Shown: positions 46,569-56,223 of the stretch, in pieces
Position numbering within the stretch: the stretch's first letter is position 1
Layout: each line of letters opens with the position of its first letter
Assembly: GCA_022560025.1 (NCBI GenBank)
Contig: JAFISE010000004.1
Location: forward strand, 186,001 to 250,000
Reading direction: 5' to 3'
DNA: 64,000 nucleotides
Source of the DNA: Stagonosporopsis chrysanthemi
Lineage: Eukaryota; Ascomycota; Dothideomycetes; Pleosporales; Didymellaceae
Notes under the pieces: model-generated
Databases searched by the model: none
Told to the model about the DNA's origin: nothing
The model's input: the letters and a program-made list of their open reading frames with translations, nothing else
Position numbers and translations under genes: made by a program

Positions 46569-47460
46569 CTTCTTCCCGAACGAAAACTGCATCAGATCGA
46601 CACAACATGACACGTAAACAGACAATACTGCATTGACGGGCGTTTTTTTTTGGGTTCATGGGGGCGTTATGGATACAACGCCCCTCAATCACATATTACT
46701 TGTTTTGACTTTGAGATTTCAGCAATTGTTTACATACGGTGTTCTGCGGCGCACACGCAGCATACATCAGCATAGATACCAGGTTGCGCAGCTTGCATTT
46801 CTCATCACATACGGCGTTTGCTTTTCGGTTGCTTTGGGCACGGTCAGGCGTAAGTGCGAGTGGAGGTGACTCAGAGCGGTTAGCATGGAGAAGATGAGTG
46901 ATCACATAGAATGGACAATTGAGCTTGAGAGCGAGATGGGATGGATGGTCGTGTTTTGGGGACCTCGTACCTAGTGGACATAGCGTGAATTTGATACCGA
47001 AATATCCTTACTTGAAGAGCTCGACATAGGCCTTGTGTTCAGCGACTTTGCTTGACTAATTCGCCACCTCAACATACTACACAAGCGTGCATGTTGTCTA
47101 ATTTATACACTGATGTGTAATCCCAAGCCGTCTTGCACAAGGGGGGTCTGATCAGCCCACTGTGGTGCATCCACCCCCAAGAGGCAAAGATCGACCCACT
47201 TATTAACCTCAGATCGCCGCCATGCATGGGCCCCTTCCTGACAGGGGTCCACGATAGGGTCCCCTCCAGCGAACACCACAAACCATCCTCGCACGACGCC
47301 CTGGTCCGGTCCATCCGCCATGTAAACCGGCTCGCGCTGTGCATACCCACGCCCGTTCTCACCACACGCTTCTCATGTCTACCTAATCCCTGGCCCACGG
47401 CATACAATACCTAGACGGCGCCCGACCCCGGCTCTCGACGTTCGTTCCCCACTGTATACA
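46569..47460. other. 0.9 kb spacer between ATG1 and the MFS gene
   Basis: Holds the ATG1 3' region, with a poly(T) run (46643-46651), and the MFS promoter. No gene recognised. Confidence 0.5.
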
Positions 47461-49594
47461 ATGGGTCTCGGGATCCTCGAAGACAGGCACCTGCAACACG
47501 TGCCTGGCAGCGTGCTGGCCCTCGACGACAGCGCAAAGACGCAGCTCGCAGGCGCCGCGCACGCGAACCTCAAGTACGACCGCACTGGCAAGATCCTGCT
47601 GGTGCCGCAGCCGTCGGACGACCCGAATGACCCGCTGGTGAGTTCAGCCTTGCGCGCCCGCGCGGGCGCGGGCGCGCAAGACGCAAGACGTCGAGTGTGT
47701 GTGTGTGTGTGTGTGTGTGTGCTGATGCAGATAGAACTGGCCGCTGTGGAAGCGCGATGTGATTCTTGTGATTCTCTCCCTCCTCTCGGTCATCGCGGCC
47801 ACCTTGTCGCCCCTCCTGGCGGCCAATACCGTCTCGCTTGCCATCTACTTTGAGCGCTCGCTGACCGATATGGCGCTGCTGACGGGATACCACTTGCTTG
47901 GTGTGGGGATCGCGGGGTTCTTGTTTGTGCCCAGCGCGCGGATATGGGGCAAGAGACATCTGTATATCCTCGGGACGGTCATTGTCATCTTCAGCTGCAT
48001 ATGGGGCGGGGCGACGGGGCCACACTACGCTTCATTTCTGTGGGCGCGCATCTTCCAGGGCGTGGGGCTTGCGCCGTTTGAAGCGCTTGTCAATGCTTCT
48101 GTGGGAGATCTGTGAGTGACTTTGTGTTCAGGCTGTGTGTATAGTGGTCTGACCCGGCTAGCTACCATGTCCACGAGCGCGGCCTGCGTATGGCCCTCTC
48201 CAACCTCGCGCTCTTCGGCGGCGCGTTTCTGACCCCCGTCTTTGTCGGCCTCATCGCAGACCGCATGGGTTACCAATGGACCTTCTACTTCGTCGCCATC
48301 TTCGCCGCCGCGCTGCTGCCCCTGCTCATCCTCTTCTGCCCTGAGACAGCATACAAGCGCGAGGCCCGCTTCGACATCGACACAATGGGGAACCTGATCG
48401 TGCCCTCGGGACAGCCAACTCTCGCTCCTCCACTCCCCCACAACGGCGGCTCGACCTCCGACGAGCTCGAGCGCGGCAGTGATGCAACAAAAGCAGAACC
48501 GCACTCTTGCACCCAACCCTCCACTCCCCCTCCGCCACCCCAAAAAGCAACCTTCCTCCAGTCCCTCGCCCTCTTCAACGGCCGCAAGACAGACGACCAC
48601 TACGTGCACCTCCTCTTCCGCCCCTTCCCGCTCTTCTTCCACCCGGGCATCCTCTGGGCCTGCCTGATCCAAGGCGTAATGATCGGCTTCACGGTGCTCA
48701 TCGGCGTAACACTGGCCGCCATCTTCCTAGGCCCGCCCCTCTGGTTCGGGGAGCTGGAAACGGGCTACATGTACACGGGGGCGTTCATCGGGGCGATTCT
48801 GGGGTTCGCGCTGTGCGGCGTGCTGAGCGACAGCAGCGCGCGGCTGCTGACGCGCTGGAACGGCGGCGTTTACGAGCCCGAGTTTCGCATGGTGTTGGTG
48901 CTGCCGCAGATGGTGCTGGGCGGGGCGGGGCTGTACGGGTTTGGGTGGACGGCCAACGAGCCGCTGCGGTACGGGTGGCTGTGGCCTGATTTCTTCTTCG
49001 CCATGGTGGTCATGGGCATGGTGTGCGGGGCCGTGGCGTCGGCGCTGTACATAGTCGATGCGCATCGTGAGTTTGCCGTGTTCCGCTTTTTTCCTCCCCC
49101 CTCCCCCCCCTTTCTGACACTGACGCATCGATGCTTGCACAGGCGACATGTCCGTCGAGGGCTTCACGTGCCTCCTCGTGTTCAAGAACCTCTTCTCCTT
49201 CGGCCTGACGTTCAAGGGCTTCGACTGGCTCGTCGAAGCACACAGCACAAAGACCATGTTCATCGCGCTCGGCTCTGTGCAGGTCGGCATCTGCGCGCTG
49301 ACCATCCCCATGTGTACGTCCCGTCCCGTTCTCCCTCGTGCTCCCTATACACCCTACACAACCCCCGCCCTTATCCACGCGTCGACATCGACATCAATAT
49401 CCACATCCACATCGACGTCCACATCAGCAACGCCAACTCAATGTCCGCCTCGCTAACAGTTTCCAACCACAGACATCCTCGGTAAGAAAAACCGCTCCTT
49501 CTTCCACAGACACAACGTCTTCTTCCGCGCCACCGACGCGCTCGCAAACGCCGTGCTGTGCGTCTTCGCCCGCGGGAGCCAGGCGGTGGGGTAG
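47461..49594 (+). CDS. Major facilitator superfamily transporter, DHA1-like
   Basis: Proton-coupled membrane transporter with 12 expected helices. Five exons: 47461-47637, 47735-48111, 48162-49066, 49143-49313 and 49473-49594 (introns 97, 50, 76, 159 nt); 583 aa. The N-terminal DPNDPLNWPLWKRD and the VHERGLRMAL loop are hallmarks of fungal drug:H+ antiporter-type members. A long cytosolic loop between helices 6 and 7 contains an acidic Ser stretch, a Pro run and KATFLQSLALFNGRKTDD. Intron 1 contains (GT)13, and intron 4 an ACATCG-type repeat, so intron lengths may vary between strains. The substrate is unknown. It converges on the PPWD1-type gene downstream. Confidence 0.9.
47695..47720. repeat. 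(GT)13 microsatellite in MFS intron 1
   Basis: Thirteen perfect units directly before the acceptor region; it could affect splicing through length variation. Confidence 0.9.
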
Positions 49595-49689
49595 GTCTTC
49601 GGCGCTGGTAGGATGATAAGGAAGGGCGAAGAAGGGGGGGAATAGGAATGAGAGGGGAATGGTGGGTGATTGGTTAACTGTGCATTGGG

Positions 49690-49714
49690 CTTGGACTTGG
49701 ACTTGGACTTGGAC
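49690..49714. repeat. (CTTGGA)4 repeat
   Basis: Four units of a hexamer in the spacer between the MFS and PPWD1-type genes. Confidence 0.85.
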
Positions 49715-49805
49715 GGGGGAGTGAGGGGGGTTGTACACGGTGTAGATAGTATCTACTTGGCATTCCCTAACGTTTCTTCCTCGTGGCCGAACGCCGAAGC
49801 GGTGC

Positions 49806-49840
49806 TGTGCTGTGCTGTGCTGTGCTGTGCTGTGCTGTGC
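49806..49840. repeat. (TGTGC)7 repeat
   Basis: Seven perfect pentamers (with an imperfect GGTGC before them) in the convergent spacer. Confidence 0.9.
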
Positions 49841-49973
49841 TTTTACCGTGCTTAGCTACGCCATGCTCTTGTCATACCGTACAGGCGGGCTAACCTGTCA
49901 TGTGCTCGTAGTGGCGTGGGTGTATGCATTGAGGGTGCATGGGCATGCGTACGTGTACCGCGCCCGGGGCTGG

Positions 49974-52076
49974 CTACGAAATCGAGATACTGATAATCTT
50001 GATGTCCTCCTCGGGCTTCTCCTTGTAGCACTTTGCGTTCTCGATGCGGTGCACGACGTCCATGCCCTGCACCGCGCGGCCGAAGATGGTGTGTTTGCCG
50101 TCGAGCCAGGGCTGTTGGTTTGGACACAGTACACGTCAGCTTGGGTCCACTCCACACACACTCACACACTCACACACGCGTATATGTATTCATGCGTGCG
50201 CGCAAAGCCAGAAGAAAAGAAGGGGAGAAGAGGAATGGGAAAAGATACAACGTACCGTCTTCTCTGTGGTGATGAAAAACTGACTCGCATTCGTGCCCGG
50301 CCCGGCATTCGCCATGCTCAGCGTATATGGCTTGTCGTGCCTCAGCGCGCTGAACTCGTCCGCAAAGTCCTTGCCCCAGATGGACTCGCCGCCCGTGCCG
50401 TCGCCCAGTGGGTCGCCCGTCTGGATCATGAACTTGCGGATGACGCGGTGGAAGAGGACGCCGTTGTAGTAGCCGTTGCGGGCGTGGGTGACGAAGTTCT
50501 CGACGGCCTTGGGCGCGGCGTCGGGGAACAGGCGCAGCGCGATGTCGCCGTAGGTGGTGTGCAGGGTGGCGGACGTGCCCGTTGCGGCTTGGGCGGCGGC
50601 GTCGGCGTGCTTTGCGCGCGCGGCGTCGCGGGGTTTCTCGTTGTGCACGTCGCGGTCCTTGGACGTGTGCGTGTCGTTGGTGTACATGTAGAAGCGCACT
50701 TTGCCGCTGCCGGTGCTGACGAGCATGGCGTCGCGGGCTTCGGCTTCCTGGAGGAGAGGGTTTTCCGACGCGGCCATTTCGACCGTCGTCACGCCCTTCT
50801 TGTCGGGTTGGCCCTGATACAGGCTCATCCAGAGACTGCGCAGGGGCTCCTCGCGCCCATAGAGTTTGACCAGTTTGTTGGTCAGGGTGTTGAGGACTTT
50901 GATGCCGTACATGGAGCCGTAGAGGATGAAGTTGCCCGTCTCGTCGAAGATGACGTTTTGCCGTGCACGCAGCTGGGGGGTGTCGAGTTCGCGCTCGATG
51001 CCCAGGCGGCGTCCGAATTCAATGTCTTCGAACGCCTGCACAGCGGTCCCGGCTTGCTGCATGGAGGTGATGGTCTCGATGGATTCGTCGTATGTGCGGT
51101 GTAGCTTGCCAGTGGGGAAGTCGAAGATGCGGATCTTGCGGTCAGGGAAGGAGAGAGTTGCGAATTGATGGCCTGTAGGGGATATTGTGAGGGATGAGGG
51201 TACACACTTTGCCTTCTTGAACTCGAAAAGGTTGGTAGCAGACTTCATGGAGAAGACGTTCTCGGGTTTTGAGAAATCCCCAGAAGGCTGCCAGTACTCC
51301 ACCATGCCGCCTTGGTCCACGCTGACCACACAATCGTATGCGTTATTGTACGCCATGATGGTCACGGGCGCACGATGTATGCTCTTCAGCGTGTGAAGCG
51401 GCTCCAGGTTCTCGCCCCGGCCATCGTATATCCGGATCCACGCATTGTCTTCGGAGCTCACAGCCAGCTGCGGGAAGCTTGCGCCGCGACCATGCACCCA
51501 GCACACGGCGTGTGGGCTGTAGTCCAAGCTCAGCATAGCGAGCAGGTCGAAGGTGACAACGTCAAATATCTTGACCGTGTTGTCGGCTCCAGCAGTTGCG
51601 AAGCTACGCCCGTCTGCGCTGACGTTGACCGAGCGTATCTCGCCTGTATGCGCCTTGAACTCTTTCACAAACTCTATCCCGCCGAAATCCTTCTTCCAGA
51701 ACTTGACAACACCGTCGATGGAGCTCGTTATGAGGAAGTCGGTGTACGGAGTAAAAGTGGTGAAGCACAATTGGTCGCGGTGCATCAGCGACTTGGAGTA
51801 GCGTTGGGCGGCGGGCAGCGCAGCAACGTACAGCTTCTCGTACGGAAGCTTGCGCTTCTTCTTCTTGGGCGCGGACGAGGGAAGAGCAGGGCCAAAGTCG
51901 TCATCGTCGGAGGAAGAGTCGTCTATACGTGTCAGACGTGCTGCGCGTGAGGCTTGCGGTATGTACGTACCATCGTTTGCTTGCGCAGCAGGTTGCTTCA
52001 TGTCCTGATCCTCGGCTTCCATTTCTGCGCGGGAGCGCTTGGGCTTGCTCGGCGACTCTGATCCATTGGAAGCCAT
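49974..52076 (-). CDS. PPWD1: WD40-cyclophilin peptidyl-prolyl isomerase (PPWD1 type)
   Basis: Nuclear prolyl isomerase linked to the spliceosome. Exons 51971-52076, 50256-51922 and 49974-50111 (introns 48 and 144 nt) give 636 aa, close to human PPWD1 (646). The basic, Ser/Asp-rich N-terminus (PSKPKRSRAE...DDSSSDDDD...KKKKRK) is followed by a WD40 propeller of about residues 75-400 and a C-terminal cyclophilin domain (FHRVIRKFMIQTGDPLGDGTGG; ASQFFITT; PWLDGKHTIFGR). The catalytic Arg (FHRVI) and Phe-Gln-type active-site loop are kept. The first intron (GTACGT...TATAG) is in frame, so an unspliced form would add 16 residues. The ATG at 52076 is chosen, as no ATG lies upstream in frame. Confidence 0.94.
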
Positions 52077-52320
52077 GGCTGTGAAAAGTGTGTTGGGTGG
52101 TACTTGTTGGTGCGTAGACACTCCCGCGGCGCAAAAGTTGAAGTTCCAGCGCGCGCTCTCACGTGTCGCTCACGACCGTCACTTTGCTAAATTTGGGGAA
52201 TCGAATACTGCTTAGATTCACAAGCATCCTGAGGCCGAGTGTGAGTGATGGTCAGAACAGATGTCGGAATGGTATTGGTATCTAAATGCAAGACGCCGCT
52301 CCAATGCAGAAAGTCGCTTT
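52077..52320. other. Short spacer between RRP9 and the PPWD1-type gene
   Basis: 244 bp between two same-strand genes: the promoter of the PPWD1-type gene and the 3' end of RRP9. No separate element seen. Confidence 0.5.
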
Positions 52321-54075
52321 TTACTCCTCTTCTTCCTCGTCGTCCTCGACGTTTTGATGAAGAGCCTTTCTCGATACCTCGAACACGTAGATGCCGTTCT
52401 TCACCTTGGCCGACATCCACCTTGCTAGTCTGGGCTCCTTGCCCACCGCTGCGACTACGCACAACCCATCCTTTCCTCTGTCGCCACGTTCTTGCACTGA
52501 CAGGCCGTTCACTATGCCACGGATGAGAATGCCATCCTCGCCCTGTTCTTCCGGAACTCGACCAATCTTCCCAACCGGCTCAATGGTGCGCTTGTCAGCG
52601 CCCACGCGCCATGCTCGTATCCAGCCGTCCCAGCTTGCTGTGAGAATGAGGTCGGCGTATGGTACCGTTGTGAGCGCAGTGACGTATCTTGCTAGGCGAG
52701 GTCCTTTCTTCGCTGAAGTTGCGGCGTCGTGGTTGGCCGACATGTCCTCGGCTGGCAGTGCTGGGTCTCTGCCGTGGACGAGCGGGTATGTGAAGAGCGG
52801 CTTCTTCCTCTGTACTGACCAGAGCGCCAGTGCGCCGCTGTCTGATGCTGTGACGAACAGGCTGGCGTCGAGGAGGGCAACGCAGTCGATGGAGCCTTCT
52901 GCGTACGCAATGGGTGTGTCGTCGTCCTCGCCGCCATTGACCTGCTTCTCTTCCTTGTCGTCAAGATAGGAGACGTCCTTTCCGAAGCGGCCCTTGCGCA
53001 GCTTCTCGAGCCCCTTCTGTCTTACTGTGCCGCCGCCGTGGAAGACGAGCTGGTTCTCCTCTACGACCTTCCATAACCTTGCTGTGCGATCGCGTGCGCC
53101 GACACTGACACACGTCTCCTGGTTCACCTCGACTCCGCCTGCAATGCCAGTGACGGCGTCCTGGTGTCCGACCAGCGTCTCGATGTACGCCGACTCGGGC
53201 GCACTCCAGACAATGACGGCGCGGTCTGCTCCTCCAGAAAAGAGCTGCTCGGTGCCTCTCCTGAACGACAGGGACAGGACAGCGTCTCGATGCCGTGTGA
53301 AGAGCTTGCGCGGGGTGAGGGTGTCTGCATCCCAGATGATCAGACGTGCATGCTTGTCGCCGGTTGCCAGGTATTTTCCCGAGTCAGATACGGCGATGGA
53401 TACAATCTCGCCGGTGTGGCCCAGGAAGTCTCTCTCGCCCTTTTTGTTCTTGTCGCCCTTTCTCCACAGCAGCTTCTTGGGCGTCCTTCGCGGGGAGATG
53501 TTGGAGGGGCGCTCTGGGTCTGCAGCGTACGACTTGGGATCGGCAATCTCCCACTTCTCGACAACCAGGTCCTTGCTGACTGTCCAGGCGTGGGGCAGCC
53601 TGACGGCGCAGCCAGTGATGGCCTTGGGCAGCCCCGAGTGGCCGAAGACGTGTGATGCTCCTGGGAAGTCCAGCTTGTCTGCAATGTTCCGGTAGATCTT
53701 GCCCTTGTTTTCTGCCACGTCCTCCTTCAGCCTCTCGGCGATCAGGTCCTTGTCGATCTGCGCGGCGTCCCAGCCGACCTCCTCCTCGACCTCGCCGCGG
53801 ATGTTGTCGAGATAGCGCTGGGCGAGCCGCAGACGCTTCTCGGCGGCCGTCTCGTCCTCATCGTCTGACGTCTCCGACTCGTCGTCGTTGTCGTCGAGGC
53901 CAGTGGCGCGTTCGGCGTCGGAGCTGTCGCTCTCGGTGATGGAGTCTTCGCGCTCGGTGCGGGCGGGGGCTCTCGACTGCGCGGCGGCGGGGGCTCGCTT
54001 TCGCGGGACCGTCGAGTTGGCGTCGGGCCGCTTGCGCTTGCGCTGCGAGGCCGGCGTGGTGAAGAAGGACGACAT
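52321..54075 (-). CDS. RRP9: U3 snoRNP-associated WD40 protein Rrp9 (U3-55K)
   Basis: Nucleolar protein that binds the box B/C motif of U3 snoRNA and helps in pre-rRNA cleavage. Intronless, 584 aa from the ATG at 54075 (MSSFFTTPASQRKRKRP). An acidic, basic-patched N-terminal region of about 160 residues precedes a seven-bladed propeller: TGEIVSIAVSDSGKYLATGDKHARLIIWD, then FSGGADRAVIVW and SVGARDRTARLWK, which match Rrp9, followed by NQLVFHGGG. The C-terminus ends in an acidic EDDEEEEE tail. Together with UTP13 it makes two U3-related proteins in this window. A further in-frame ATG lies at 54174; it would add 33 Arg-rich residues. It is divergent from RPT4. Confidence 0.93.
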   Translation of the reverse strand: MSSFFTTPASQRKRKRPDANSTVPRKRAPAAAQSRAPARTEREDSITESDSSDAERATGLDDNDDESETSDDEDETAAEKRLRLAQRYLDNIRGEVEEEVGWDAAQIDKDLIAERLKEDVAENKGKIYRNIADKLDFPGASHVFGHSGLPKAITGCAVRLPHAWTVSKDLVVEKWEIADPKSYAADPERPSNISPRRTPKKLLWRKGDKNKKGERDFLGHTGEIVSIAVSDSGKYLATGDKHARLIIWDADTLTPRKLFTRHRDAVLSLSFRRGTEQLFSGGADRAVIVWSAPESAYIETLVGHQDAVTGIAGGVEVNQETCVSVGARDRTARLWKVVEENQLVFHGGGTVRQKGLEKLRKGRFGKDVSYLDDKEEKQVNGGEDDDTPIAYAEGSIDCVALLDASLFVTASDSGALALWSVQRKKPLFTYPLVHGRDPALPAEDMSANHDAATSAKKGPRLARYVTALTTVPYADLILTASWDGWIRAWRVGADKRTIEPVGKIGRVPEEQGEDGILIRGIVNGLSVQERGDRGKDGLCVVAAVGKEPRLARWMSAKVKNGIYVFEVSRKALHQNVEDDEEEEE

Positions 54076-54502
54076 GGCGGTGGCTGTGACGGTGGGCCTG
54101 CGGCCGCGACAAAAAGCTGCAGACAAAATAATTCTGCCACAGACTCGCCGACCGCCGACTCTCCGACCTACCATGAGTACGTCGCGCCGCGCTTGGGCCA
54201 GGCGACCACCGACGCCTTCCCGCTCGAAGCTTCCAACAGCAACACCACTGCAACAGACGACACCCGCATCGACCTCGCCCGCCTTTCCGTATCCGCCTCC
54301 GCATCCGCCTCCGTATCCGCGTCTGCGTCTGCTGCCTCACCCGCATCCACTCCGCCGCGGAACCTGTCTTGGCCCGGCAGACACACGCACTGCTTCGACG
54401 ACATCACCGCCAGAGCTCGCCTCTCCGGACGCCGGACGCCGGACGCCGCCCACCACCCACCACCCACCACCCATCACATCCCCACACCACCACCCCGTCA
54501 CC
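54076..54502. promoter_or_regulatory. Divergent promoter region of RRP9 and RPT4
   Basis: 427 bp between the chosen start codons. It contains the palindromic CATG at 54172-54175 that offers an in-frame upstream ATG to both genes, and repeats of the CATCCGCCTC type around 54290-54330 and CCACCCACCA near 54455-54480. No TATA box was found. Confidence 0.6.
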
Positions 54503-55787
54503 ATGAGCAGCGATCCAGAGCGCGAGCACGCCCTCGAGGCCTACAAGGGCAAGCTGCTGGAGTCGCGCGAGTGGGAGGCCAAGCTCAAGAACCTGCGGTT
54601 AGAGATCAAGGGCCTGCAGCACGACTTCGACGTATCAGAGGACAACATCAAGGCGCTGCAGAGCGTGGGCCAGATAATAGGAGAGGTGCTGAAGCAGCTG
54701 GACGAGGAGAGATGTAAGTGCCCCCAGTGTCGTAAGACGCCCACGTGCTGACGCCTGCAGTCATTGTCAAGGCCTCGTCAGGGCCCCGCTACGTCGTAGG
54801 ATGCCGCTCCAAGGTCGACAAGGCCAAGCTGAAGCAGGGCACCCGCGTCGCCCTCGACATGACCACCCTCACCATCATGCGCATGCTGCCCCGCGAGGTC
54901 GACCCGCTCGTCTACAACATGTCGCTCGAAGACCCCGGCCAGGTTAGCTTCGGCGGTATTGGCGGCCTGAACGAGCAGATCCGCGAGCTGCGCGAGGTCA
55001 TCGAGCTGCCGCTGAAGAACCCAGAGCTGTTCCTGAGAGTCGGCATCAAGCCGCCCAAGGGCGTCCTGCTCTACGGGCCGCCCGGCACCGGAAAGACTCT
55101 GTTGGCGCGTGCCGTCGCGAGCAGTCTGGAGACAAACTTCCTCAAGGTCGTCTCGTCGGCCATTGTCGACAAGTACATTGGAGAGTCAGCCCGCCTCATC
55201 CGCGAAATGTTCGGCTACGCAAAGGAGCACGAGCCCTGCATCATCTTCATGGACGAGATCGACGCCATCGGCGGACGGCGATTCTCCGAGGGCACATCGG
55301 CCGATCGCGAGATCCAGCGCACCCTGATGGAGCTGCTGAACCAGCTGGACGGCTTCGACTACCTCGGACAGACCAAGATCATCATGGCCACAAACAGACC
55401 CGACACACTCGACCCCGCCCTGCTGCGTGCCGGCCGTCTCGACCGCAAGATCGAGATCTCGCTGCCCAACGAGGTCGGCCGCCTCGAGATCATGAAGATC
55501 CACTCCGCCAGCGTGCAGACAGACGGCGAGATCGACTTTGAGAGCATTGTCAAGATGAGCGACGGCTTCAACGGCGCCGATCTGCGAAACGTCGTCACAG
55601 AAGCGTGAGTCCCATGCAGACACCAGTCTCTTATCCTTTTTATTGCTCATGCTGACTTTCTTCTAGCGGCCTCTTCGCCATCAAAGACTACCGGGACTCA
55701 ATCAACCAGGACGACTTCAACAAGGCCGTGCGCAAGATGGCAGAGTCGAAGAAGCTCGAGGGCAAGCTGGACTACCAGAAGTTGTAG
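54503..55787 (+). CDS. RPT4: 26S proteasome regulatory ATPase Rpt4 (PSMC6 type)
   Basis: AAA+ subunit of the 19S base that unfolds and threads substrates into the 20S core. Exons 54503-54713, 54761-55604 and 55667-55787 (introns 47 and 62 nt) give 391 aa, the expected size. N-terminal coiled coil (about 10-60), OB domain with FIVKASSGPRYVVGC, then AAA domain: Walker A GPPGTGKT, Walker B CIIFMDEIDAIGGRR, sensor-type ATNRPDTLDPALLRAGRLDRK with the arginine finger region, and a C-terminal small domain (RNVVTEAGLFAIK). The frame is open upstream to an ATG at 54173, but the extra 110 residues are low-complexity, so 54503 is preferred. PRE4 at 17-18 kb encodes the partner core particle. Confidence 0.96.
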
Positions 55788-56071
55788 GCAGGTGCAGGAA
55801 AGAGGGGGGGATCACGGCCTATTGCTGGCCCGGCATGATATCTTCATGTACGATAATACGACGCCATGGTAGCAGATCAACGACTCTCTGCGTCCATGCA
55901 TGACATTTCCCATTCTCAAATTCAAATCAAGTGGAGTCGCAGTCTATGAAAAGAAACGGAACAGAACATGCGATCCGCGCGCGCTTGCTCGCAATGCTCA
56001 CACAAAGCAAAGTCTATCTAGGTATATCACTCTCTCCAAAGCCAAATCCGCAACCCCCCCCCCCCCCCCCC

Positions 56072-56107
<36 letters not shown>

Positions 56108-56112
56108 CCCCC

Positions 56113-56146
<34 letters not shown>

Positions 56147-56174
56147 ACCCAACCCCCCCCCCCCCCCCCCCCCC

Positions 56175-56211
<37 letters not shown>

Positions 56212-56223
56212 TTCAACAACCTC
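55788..56223. other. 0.44 kb spacer between convergent RPT4 and NACHT genes
   Basis: The first 250 bp are ordinary 3' flanking sequence of RPT4; the rest is the poly(C) tract listed separately. No gene seen. Confidence 0.6.
56054..56211. repeat. 158-bp poly(C) tract
   Basis: Almost pure C with a few isolated T, G and A interruptions (near 56072, 56107, 56114, 56147-56152 and 56175). The run ends 12 bp before the stop codon of the NACHT gene, and is poly(G) on that gene's sense strand, just after its stop. Confidence 0.95.

Larger units (their letters stand above)
49595..49973. other. 379-bp spacer between convergent genes, with short tandem repeats
   Basis: Between the MFS stop and the PPWD1 stop. 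Contains two repeats, listed separately; no gene. Confidence 0.6.

Noticed and set aside
53888..54751. 287-codon open frame overlapping RRP9 and RPT4
   Set aside because: It is the RPT4 first exon read upstream; the added part is antisense to RRP9 and low complexity.
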